Positions 22,467 through 31,632 of a DNA stretch of 44,498 nt are shown here, piece by piece. The notes below the pieces were generated by a model. It was not told the DNA's origin. It did no database searches and was given only the letters and a program-made list of their open reading frames with translations. Origin of the DNA: Phaeoceros laevis. Taxonomy: Eukaryota; Anthocerotophyta; Anthocerotopsida; Notothyladales. The stretch covers positions 89,800 through 134,297 of the forward strand of contig JBNGIQ010009359.1 of NCBI GenBank assembly GCA_049999765.1, written 5' to 3'. Numbering within the stretch: position 1 is the first letter of the stretch; each line of letters opens with the position of its first letter. Made by a program: the position numbers and the translations under genes.

Positions 22467-22961
22467 CTACCGAATAGGACAAGAATCGCTTGGAGGTGGT
22501 GGCGGTGACAATGGTGTAAACTCATAGCTTACGTAGCATATGGGATCAGAAGTATCAATATTGCCTCCTATACCATTCGCTCCCGTAAATTCAACACACA
22601 AGTAATTTTGAAGCTCAATGAATGCATATCTCACACATGCTACACAATATGCAACACGGCCTGCCCGACAAACCATAATTGCCTTGAAAGTATTGTCACT
22701 ATCCCAAGTCTGATCACTAGCTTCTATAGCAATATCAGAACCATCTGTTTGTTCTTTTATCTCCCCCTTTGCTTGTTTCTTCTTAAGTGCTAGTACTGCT
22801 CCTTCAATATTTTGTTTTAAACGTACCTTACGGGGATCATCTGGACCATTAAATGTTGGGGTTACGCAATTGTAGGAAAGCATTGCTTGTGTCAAATATG
22901 GAATGAAGAAAAATAGTACCAAAATTGAGACATGAAGAGTTCCAATATGCTTTAATGCCAT
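22467..22961 (-). CDS. Secreted single-domain DUF26 (Gnk2-like) cysteine-rich protein
   Basis: Single exon, 164 aa from the ATG at 22961. An N-terminal signal peptide (LHVSILVLFFFIPYLTQA, about residues 8-25) precedes a domain with six cysteines. NCVTPTF opens it. Then comes VCRAGRVAYCVACV, the family's C-x7/8-C-x2-C core, then YLCVEF, GGNIDTSDPICYVSYEF, and a proline-rich tail (PPPPP) with one extra Cys. Known: the DUF26/stress-antifungal domain is land-plant specific. Single-domain secreted forms such as ginkbilobin-2 bind mannose and are antifungal, while others form part of cysteine-rich receptor kinases. Here there is no transmembrane or kinase part. The Cys spacing is C-x7-C-x2-C rather than the usual x8, so this is a divergent member. 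Inferred location: apoplast. AT-rich surroundings suggest an isolated gene. Confidence 0.7.
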   Translation of the reverse strand: MALKHIGTLHVSILVLFFFIPYLTQAMLSYNCVTPTFNGPDDPRKVRLKQNIEGAVLALKKKQAKGEIKEQTDGSDIAIEASDQTWDSDNTFKAIMVCRAGRVAYCVACVRYAFIELQNYLCVEFTGANGIGGNIDTSDPICYVSYEFTPLSPPPPPSDSCPIR

Positions 22962-23487
22962 AGTGAAACACAATACATAAGCAAAGCAACACTTACAAGC
23001 TTTTTATGTGCCATGTGGTCAACTCTTTTACGTTTCAGTCAACATCCTTAATAGTTTGGTCATCATGTTTACATGGGGGAGAACATATTCACCAATCAAT
23101 TAAAGACGATTCCTTCTTTACTTCAGGGACACTTCTATCACTAGGAGATGCCATGTATGTTAACTTTATAGTTTGGACTTTCTAGTATCATACTTCATGA
23201 TTGTTGTGTAATAATGTGTACTAATATTCCATCTTAATTTATATTAGTATTAAATATTCCACTTTAGTTTCCAGCGTTTGATAGAGTATGTGTTTTATAA
23301 AAAGCTCCATGCATCCACTAGCATTCTACCTACCTCACTACAGTTGTCAAGTTTCATCATAACTAGGATGTAAAAGATTAAGAGTTGCTAAGGGAATCTA
23401 CAGCTGTAGTAATGCCACTAGTTAGAGTATTCAGCTACTATGAACCACCCACATTAGAAAAGGGACACTAAGCTGAGCTAAGGGAAG
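22962..23487. other. AT-rich spacer upstream of the DUF26 gene
   Basis: Presumed promoter region of the minus-strand DUF26 gene. A CATAAAAAG element sits near 23005 on the minus strand, about 40 bases before the ATG, which is a possible TATA box. No coding signal. Confidence 0.4.
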
Positions 23488-24790
23488 ATGGCGAAGCTTG
23501 GTATCCTTGACCCAAAGCGCGGGAACTTGCCTCGAAAGGGGGCAGCCGGTAGAGACTCCGCAGCCACGGGCGTGTACTGGTGTCCTGGAGGCGCTGCTAG
23601 GCCCGAAATGACGTTCGCGCAGGAAGTCCAAGGCCATGCCCGGGCCTTATTGCATAGGGGCTTAGATACCCTTAAGAAGCGAGTCGTTGCACATCTATGA
23701 GAGTCGAGTCGGAAGAGCTGGACGAGCCTGAAGACCCTGATGTGAAGCCATTTGTGGGCCTATGTTTTGAGGGAGCATCGCCTCTCAGCTTTAGGGCTTT
23801 GGTTGTGGCTTGTCCTGGTTGTCACGATCAAGCAATTGATGATGTAAGACAAGATCTGGAGAGAGAGAGATATCGTCCAATTCAGCTCCCAGATAATTTC
23901 CCAATCCAATTCAGCCCAAATTATTTCCGAGATTACAGCGAAAACTACCGCATCCAGGGTACAGTAGCATTGCTGGAGGTCCTTGATCAACTGTACCGTG
24001 TCGAGCATCGTCGCCCACAAGAATACAGAGCGGAGGATGAGGATGAGCGGGAGCTGAATGTAAAAATACATAGGCTGGATGGAAAACTTGGTGTTTGGAA
24101 ACTGCGGTGCCTCTCACTGTTGGCGGGAGAAGTATGAAGGTGGAGGTCTGGGAAGAGGTTTGGGAGTATGGCGTGGAACAGGCTGCCGTGGTGAATGACG
24201 CCATTTGTCTAACTCTTGGAATGAGAAAGGCTAGTGATCCTGAGGGGTGCGAGCCTTGTTACAGCAACGTGGTGCTTTACCATCCCGAGTCCAGGAGCTG
24301 GGAGCTTGTGGAGTATCTTGTGAAGCACAAAGAAAGACTCATGAACCATAAGCTGTTTGAGCCCAGGACTTAAGGGAAGGCACCCCTGCATCTACCGTTT
24401 GCTGCTGACCTTCTGAGAAAACTAGACTTCAGCCACGATCGTGGAGTGGCCACAAACAAGAGCAAATAGAAGTAGACACGTTGTAATGCAGACAAACGGA
24501 GACTTGCTTCGAGGGAAGAAATGAGGGATCCGACCTTCCCACGACCTTGCTTCTGTTCCACCTGATCGCGAAGATGTGGACGGAATTGCCAGAGGTAGTG
24601 TGTTTTGCTGGGGACAAGCCGCCTCACTTGGGTGGATGGATCCTGTATGTGGAGAGAGCAGCGATTATGACTCCTTGTGTGGACGACTGTCAATGGGACC
24701 AGTCTTCCAAGAAAATCTTCCCCTCCCAACTTGTGAGTCCTACCAGGTGATCGAGGATGATGGTGTGCCCTATTTTACAAAGGGATGTAG
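23488..24790 (+). pseudogene. Kelch-like gene fragments, probably decayed
   Basis: Several short plus-strand frames follow one another: 23488-23700, 23697-24137, 24095-24373 and 24576-24794. The third contains AAVVNDAICLTLGMRKAS, then SNVVLYHPESRSWELVEYL. This resembles the kelch blade pattern AVVNGKIYVxGG...VxxYDPxxxxW, but the glycine pair is missing. Frame changes between pieces could be introns (for example a GT..AG at 23841-23958), but I could not build a single open model. An F-box/kelch-type gene relic is the best guess; the evidence is weak. Confidence 0.3.
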
Positions 24791-24794
24791 ATAA

Positions 24795-25582
24795 ATATCA
24801 ACACTTCCTTGTAGACCTACAGGTTGGACAGTTGGACGATGACTCTGGAGATGGTGACCGCGAATGGCAGCTTCTGGGGTAGGGCGTCTTCGTGATCTCG
24901 TGGGTTCATGCTAATGGCTTCAACAATTACATCTGCGTCCACCTTCGCTACAATGAGAGGGCGGCTTACTAGGTGGAGACAAATTATAATATGTCAGCTA
25001 CTCGTGTGCCATGCTCGGACTTGCTGTTTCCTTGAAACTTAGCGATAGCATCGATCGTTAGCAATTGCTCTTCAATTTCGAAACCGCTGTCATAGCTTTA
25101 CGATCAAATTTCTAGACAAATATGTGGTTTCTTTTTCCAAAAAGCAGAAGTGATCATCCATCCCATGGGGCCATGCCGCTTGGATGGCTTCGGTCAACAC
25201 AAAAAGATTCCTTGACAGCACTTCCAACCTTACATGCAGAGCACCTCAGGAAGTGTAAAAGCCTTACATTGTTGACGTCCTGCTGGAAGAAGAAGAAGAG
25301 TCTTTATTACGTGCTGATGGGTCCTAAAGGTCCACACGTTTGTGATAGAGAGGATCACTTTTGGTATAATGCGAAACGCCCACAAACACACATGGATGAC
25401 TGGTGACAATTCAGTGGGTGTAACTCGAGTGTCACCCTTCACATGGAGAAAAGCTTTGATTCTCCAGTAAAATTGACCCTACCATCACAAACTTACTGTA
25501 AACTAGTTAAGAAAGGTCATCATTAGATTTACCTCCATCCAAGTTGGCAACAATGAGGCAAACGAGTTCGGAATCGGCATAT
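24795..25582. other. Spacer with a dispersed-repeat fragment
   Basis: Around 25286-25385 (GAAGAAGAAGAGTCTTTATTACGTG..GGTCC..CCACACG..GATAGAGA) the sequence resembles 6525-6610 and partly 1552-1600. It is a third copy of a short dispersed repeat. No gene is supported; the 3' end of the BASS gene lies to the right. Confidence 0.5.
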
Positions 25583-27802
25583 CTACGTTTCATTATGTGC
25601 ATGCGCTGCCCTTCGAATCTTCTCCCCTTTCCAGTGGGAGGCAAGTCCAAATCCCATTAACGTCATTATCACCACCTGCCATGAAAACCCAAAAACAGAA
25701 CAGACACACTCATCAAAGCTTATAATGCAGAAAGAGGAGGCGGCTTGTGGGAGGACAACTTACAGAAACTGCAGATGCGATGCCGACCAAAGGATCCTCG
25801 AAGAACGTGTTTGCCAAAGCAAGGCCTAGCAGACTGCTCTGCATACCTGCCAAAGCGAAAGGATGAAGGCACTGTTAACTATTTGCTTTCAACAGCAGAA
25901 AGTGAATAATGAACAACGCAGACCATAAAAGAGATTACCAGTCTCTAAAGCAATGGCTTTAGTCAGGCCATCAACATCTGCAGCAGATTTGAACAGCACT
26001 CTGGGCAGTACATAGCCAACCAGAAACGCGGCTGCATGAAAGCCGACGACAGGCACCAGAAGTGTCACACCGTTCCAGGACCGAACGACGTGGATGTTGC
26101 GGGCTAGAGGAGAACCGATACACAGACATGTTACGAACACCGACAAAGGTGGCAAGAGAGGCTTGAATGACCTTGTGACTACTGGAGCAAACCTGCACTC
26201 AACTCAACAGGTAAACAACTCCCTGATGAGCATATCCTGAAATAACTGTCTTCAGCTACCACCTTGTAGCAAACTCTAGCCCTGGACATTTGCACAAAGA
26301 ACTTTAATTTGAGCATTTGACATTACCCGACCTGTTGAGGAGAAGACCAGCCGCAATAGGTACGAGAACAATTTGTGTGATGTTTCTCACCATGCCCGGA
26401 ACATCCACAGGAAGTTGCCGGCCTAACAGCAGATATGTTAACAAAGGTGTGACAAAAACCGCTGTAGCTGTTGAGAGAGCAGTCATCACGATGCTCAAAG
26501 GAGCCATGCGTGGCTCAACAACGTAAGTTGCATAGTTCGATAGTTGAGCACCACTTACACATGACATCAGCACAAGACCTAAACCTGTTGCAAAAGGACG
26601 TTATTTCTTTGTTCTCTTGTCAAGAAAGCATCCCTACAGACAGTATGAAGGAGGCGACTGCTTACCCATCGGTTGAGGAAGTTGAAGACAATAAACAGCA
26701 ACTGATGCAAAGAGTACGCCAAGGAGGGGCTTCACGACAAACTGGCAGGCATAACCTAGAGCGACGACCCAAGGGCGTTTAAACACGTCGAGAAAATCAG
26801 CAAAGCTCAGGTTTATTCCAACTGCGAACATTAAGTAGCCCAGGGCAGGTGCATAATATCTACACACAGGCAATGAGCATCAGCGAAGTAGGAACAGCTT
26901 GTGTTACTAGTGAATCATAAGATGCCTGCTTTGTAGAGTATTGCGCACACCTAACAGAACTTCTTCTACATAGATGTTCAAACACCTTGCTACCTTGTCG
27001 AAAACCATGTGAAGGAGGGTGGGTGCACGAACGCCAGCAAGGTGCTTCCGACAACCAGCTGGGGTAGGACATTATTAGCATTCTTGAGCAGCGTAGTAAT
27101 GGTGTGTCTGAGAGACTCTTTTCTCTGCAAGCTCTTCAAGGACATTTGTCAGGTGAGACTCCTGAAGTCTCCCCTGGAAAACTTGCGGGGACAGAAGGTG
27201 ATGAGTGTGAGATCAGGTGTACAAAAAATTGGTCAGGCCAGACACAACCATTTACAGCATTAGAGCTGCAGCTTGATTGCACCGCCTGCTTTCCCAACCA
27301 CAAGGTGTCGCAGGTTTGTACCTCTTCAGGAGCGCCACTGATGCTGCAGCAGACAGTTTTTTTCACAGCCACGTACGGTACTCTCTTGTAACGCACGTCA
27401 TTGACAGAGCCTACCATGATACATCCAAATCCACAGACACTACCCGTTTCAGTCACACAGCTTCTGATGACCATTACCACCGGCCATACACAAATCGTAC
27501 GATACAGGTCGACAAGCAATGGCAGGTTTCGGAGAAACCTACCGAAAGGCCGGTGCACCAGTCTATCCCATGAACTTGAACTTTTAGCTGAAGCAGTCTC
27601 TGCGGTTGAGAGGTACAAGTCAGCCAACCCCGAAAGAAAATTCCCTACATTCTGGAATTCAGGGACACAGCATCAAGGCCCACTTACTCCAGGACACGGT
27701 CAGAGGAGTGGCCTGAAAGCAGAGCGTCTTCGAGCCTAATTCTCGACCTGCGAAAATCGGCCGTAAGCTCGGTCCCATAACAGACATTCCAATTCCATCC
27801 AT
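25583..27802 (-). CDS. BASS-family plastid sodium/metabolite cotransporter
   Basis: Eight phase-consistent exons (minus order): 27688-27802, 27559-27599, 26994-27124, 26666-26859, 26332-26578, 25939-26192, 25764-25846 and 25583-25675. They give 385 aa. A short transit-like N terminus is followed by the bile acid:sodium symporter fold: PPSFTWFSTRYYAPALGYLMFAVG across exons 3-4, then SCVSGAQLSNYATY, LSIVMTALSTATAVFVTPLL, VPIAAGLLLN, LCIGSPLARN and ETGMQSSLLGLALA. Known: plant BASS proteins sit in the plastid inner envelope and move organic anions with Na+ (BASS2 carries pyruvate). The SGAQLSNYAT and ETGMQSSLL boxes resemble the BASS1/BASS3-like branch as I remember it. The substrate cannot be predicted. 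The two N-terminal exons are the least certain. Divergently placed from the BTB array, about 430 bases away. Confidence 0.88.
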
Positions 27803-28237
27803 AGCTCCAGACGGCCACTGTGTTGCTTGTTTACGCAGGAAATCAGCATAGCGTTAAGCTCTGATGTTCTGGCGCATTACAGGCACGATGGCTCCTCGAG
27901 TCATGTGCTGCAACACAGCATCTACCTATGGCCAGGGGTGGAAACGTAACAATCGAGGCGCACTATCGACAGATGCGTGGACCGGAGATCAAGCAAAGAA
28001 TATTGCCCATCCAACAGTCATCCGCAAGCTTCGTTACTAGACTACATGCTTCCTTTACTTTCAGTGACTGTCCCTCGCTGTTGCATGTACATAAAGAACG
28101 AGTGATTCACGCAATTGTAGAGCCAACGTGACAAGTGGACTTCACTCAGCGGGGGGGCTGATGAGCTATTATTAGGGCTGCCCTTCCTGCTCTACCGAAT
28201 TTCGGTGTGTCCAGCTGCCTGTGTGCATCTGGGGGCA
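27803..28237. other. Shared divergent promoter region (BASS gene / BTB array)
   Basis: The start codons of the BASS gene (-) and BTB copy 1 (+) are 435 bases apart, so their 5' regions overlap here. I see no clear TATA box. No other gene. Confidence 0.45.
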
Positions 28238-30951
28238 ATGAAGGCAAACGCCGTTGCTGTGTCGCCGGTGGAGGAGCAGCCGAAGGTTGCTACGGAGCTT
28301 TTAGCGGATTTGCGCCTCATGTACAACAATCCGAAATTCAGCGATGTGACATTTGTGTGCAATGACGGGAAGCAGGTTCCAGCCTGCCGGCTTTTCCTGG
28401 CAGCCAGATCCTCTGTGCTAAGCAGTATGCTTACCAACGGGATGGCTGAGTCCCGGAAGAACGAGATCAAATTGCCGGAGGTTTCTTCTCCTGTGCTGCT
28501 CTCGGTGTTGGAGTTTCTCTACACCGGCGCCATCACGTCTCTGTCCTGGAAGCTGGCTTTGGAAGTTGTCGTGGCGGCGAGGTACTTCCTCCTGGAGAGT
28601 TTGGAGGCGACTGCGTGGGCCTTCTTGACCGCTGCCTCTGGGAAGACTATTACGTTGATGGAGGTTGCCGGGCGGCTGTCGGAGGCTTTAGAATTCTCAG
28701 GTCTGTGGGAAGGTTCCAGGAGCAAAATTCTGCATGCAATGGTGAAGGTTCTGGACTTCGGCTGTGGGCAAGACGTAGCACCTTACAGGTTTCTATCTGA
28801 GCTGGCGTTCCGGTATCTGCTGGAGCAGACTCAAAGTGAGGATGCATCCGCGTGCTCCATTGCTACTTATTTGCGTTTCAGGCAAATCACTCTGTGGTGC
28901 GCTTGCCAGCTGACTCCTCCTCGAGACGATGTTGTCAGCAGGTTTCTGCCAATGGCACAGTCGCAGTTCGCCGTCCTCCAAGCGCTGGACAGGTCTGAGG
29001 CAGGCAAGGGCACAAAACTGGATACTGAGCTACGATTGGAACTGGCACTCGCTGTAGAGCCGTGGTTACCTATGGTAAATTTACGGCGACTGGATCCTGC
29101 TCTGTTGATGAGAGTTGTGAAGCCTTTGAACGTTATTTCCCCATCAGCGATGAGGAAGTTGTTGGAGTTCCACGTGTGGGAAAGAGCACGCGAGCTAGGT
29201 GATGAGGAGAATGGAGGTGACCAGAAGGACATTGTGACTGCCATAAATCCATCTGGTTCGGCAATCAAGGAGAATGAAAGGGCTGATAGAAGCCGTCTCA
29301 GTCAGATAAGGCCGAACACGGAGGAGTCCACTCCTCATCTATTTGTAACCTTCAGGGTTGGTATTTCTTATCCTGTTCTGAGCTTTCTTTGGGCCAGAAC
29401 TACCCATTGGTCTTTACACTTGCTGAGCGTCAATGGTGTGAGACAAGTTTAGTTTGTTACTGCATAGGTATCTCGAGATGCGGACTTCCGAGACCAGATA
29501 GGACGGACAATTCATTTTGATCTCGTGGACCAGACCAAGGTTAAACGGTTCCTGATGCACTACGAGGCACCATTTTCCCACTTCAAGGTAAGTTGGTGCT
29601 CGTTCAGTAGCTTTGCCATTTAGAAAGGATGGTTGGAAAGGGATTTGCTTGGCTCTAAGAGGTGACACAACAGGAACGAGTAGCGAAGGAGTTTGGGATT
29701 CCAGTTATGTATCAGCGGTTTTGGATGTGGACAAGGAGGGTAAACAAGACGCATCGTCCTTGTAGACCATTGAGCAATAAAGATGAGTCCAAGACTGTAA
29801 GTATTTCGTTTGCCTTTCAAGACGTCAGATGTCAAGATCAGTGCAGCTCGTTTCTCATGTATGCCTTGGGTGTATTCTTGTGGTGCTGCAGGTGCAGGAA
29901 GTGCGACTGGCTTACCCCTCTGCGAATGACGATGAAGTATATTTGTTTCTGGATGCACAGACGTTGAATGGGGTAAGGTGTATTAAGTTATGAGCAACTT
30001 AGATTGTCAAGGAGTTGCTTCACGACAGGACTCGGTTTTTCTTTGTAGTTTGCGTTGTCTTACTCCTGGCAGATAGGCCAAACATTCTGTGGTGCAACTT
30101 AGGTTCCATGTCAACCAGCACTAAGTACAACACGGCACATTTTACTCTTTCTTAAGCTATATTGTCCAGAGAAGGAGGAGTGGAGGTTTGAACTCTGCAC
30201 TCCATATTATTCTTGTTGGACGACAGGATTTTTTATAGAGCCACTGATCTCATGTATTAGCTTCTTGCTGCTGCAGGTATGGGGGAAGAGTTTTTGTGAA
30301 TCCCTGTCATAGACCGCTTGACATTCGAAGGACCTTAATCAACCTAGCTGGGTTCTCGGAAAACGACAAGATCGTCCATTATCAGGTATTGTGTATAGCC
30401 TTCTCTACGGACCTGCCGCCATTGACCACGATCGAATTTCTTCCGCAGGCCTACTTCTATGAGAGTTCACAACGTGCTGTCCATGTCGCAGGAAGTCAAG
30501 TATCTACCCAACTTGGTGTACGAGTACATCGACCCAAAATCCACGTTTTTGGCAAACCAGGTTTGGTGTTATGCGTTATCTTCTTTTCGCCGCGGAGGTT
30601 TAGGCATTTTAGAGGTATACGTGGTCTGAATCCATTGGCCTCTCTTTCCAGCTTAAAGATGGCGACATCTTGTGCTACCAGAAAAACTTCAGTGTAGCTG
30701 AGCGACGGAAGCAACGGTTTCCAGATATCCCTTCTTTTCTGAACCATATCAGGACCCAGCGGGAGCCTGGCGTCAGTGCCGGCAGGTCCTCTGGAGAAAG
30801 TTCTTCGTCCTCTGAAGAAAGTTCGTTTTTTGGAACCCCCTCCTCTCCAGGGACTTCTTCCTCTCCAGACATTTCCTCCTCTGAAGATAGTTTTTCCTCT
30901 GGAGGCAGAGGAAGACGAAGGGCTGGTCGGTATCATCCCTACGGAAGGTAG
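28238..30951 (+). CDS. BTB-BACK-HUBL fusion protein, array copy 1
   Basis: Eight exons: 28238-29356, 29468-29587, 29674-29796, 29892-29972, 30103-30185, 30277-30385, 30492-30560 and 30652-30951. All phases agree and they give 667 aa. The BTB domain lies at about 24-125 (SDVTFVCNDGKQVPACRLFL, LEFLYTGAI) and a BACK-like helical region at 130-345. From about 360 the chain matches the C-terminal ubiquitin-like region of UBP12/USP7: HLFVTFRVSRDADFRDQIG, FDLVDQTKVKRF, AKEFGIPVMYQRFWMWTRR, RYGGRVFV, LKDGDILCYQK and FPDIPSFLNHI. A Ser/Glu-rich tail and basic end follow. There is no MATH or protease domain. BTB proteins typically adapt CUL3 ligases; in USP7 this region binds partners. Inferred: an E3 adaptor using a deubiquitinase's partner-binding module. 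Copy 1 reads into the HUBL linker without the small exon used by copies 2 and 3. Confidence 0.85.
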
Positions 30952-31327
30952 CCCAAGTAGATTTCTGCTGGCGTCAACTTAAAATCTATAGCCAAGCTAC
31001 TTCAGAAACTTTTGTGAATGCATATGTGATGGTTGCTTGCGAGATAACGAAGAGCGTCTTAGATGCTGCACGGCCCCTAACTTCGGAGCACCCCTAACTT
31101 CAGAACTTCGGAGAACATCTGTTTGTTTTGTGGAAGAACAAGAATATATCTGATCATTCTGATGTTTCGAGTTCTTCCTGTGAGGAAGTAACGTAAAGTT
31201 TGAATATGTATTCCGGTCGTTTTCGAGTTCGTAAAAGGGCCGCTTTCCATATGCCGCTCTGTAAACTTTACGGAGGAGTGGATTTCCCATCTTCCCATGT
31301 CACGGACGGGAAAAGGCCGTCTCGCAT

Positions 31328-31336
31328 TATAAAAGG
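31328..31336 (+). promoter_or_regulatory. TATA box upstream of BTB copy 2
   Basis: TATAAAAGG, a textbook TATA element 297 bases before the ATG. It predicts a transcript start near 31360 and a leader of about 270 bases. Confidence 0.6.
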
Positions 31337-31400
31337 CCCAACTACCGGGGCAACGGGCTCAGCGCGTCCGGAGTTTGGCGGCCGCAAGGCCGTAAGCTAG

Positions 31401-31446
31401 GCGAGCGGGCACGCGCCGGTAGGCGGACCGGCATGTGCCCGCTCGC
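31401..31446 (+). promoter_or_regulatory. GC-rich 20-bp hairpin in the predicted 5' leader of BTB copy 2
   Basis: GCGAGCGGGCACGCGCCGGT pairs with ACCGGCATGTGCCCGCTCGC around a 6-base loop, with only two mismatches. If transcribed from the TATA box at 31328, it would sit about 40 bases from the cap, where such structures can reduce ribosome scanning. It may equally be the inner part of a MITE. Confidence 0.55.
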
Positions 31447-31632
31447 ACCGTTTACGAATTGGGGGGTTACGAAAAGTGGATCTTCGACCCCGCGGGTTTC
31501 CATTTTTAGCAAAAAAGTTAACGAAGCCCCCACATGGAAAGCGGCCGTAAGTAGAAGCAGTGTAACTCAAATCTTCAAGGCCAGTCGCTTCCACCACGGT
31601 CGAGGTTATGGGACTGGGAGCTGCTTGGCATC

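Larger units (their letters stand above)
31238..31546. mobile_element. Possible MITE carrying the promoter of BTB copy 2
   Basis: GGCCGCTTTCCAT at 31238-31250 and its exact reverse complement at 31534-31546 bound 309 GC-rich bases. These hold a TATA box and a strong hairpin, unlike the AT-richer surroundings. No clear target duplication is visible and copies 1 and 3 lack it at the same place, so this is a candidate only. Confidence 0.35.
30952..31632. other. Intergenic region and leader of BTB copy 2
   Basis: Contains a TATA box (31328), a long GC hairpin (31401-31446) and flanking 13-base inverted repeats (31238-31250, 31534-31546), each listed separately. No ORF here has coding character. 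Confidence 0.6.
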
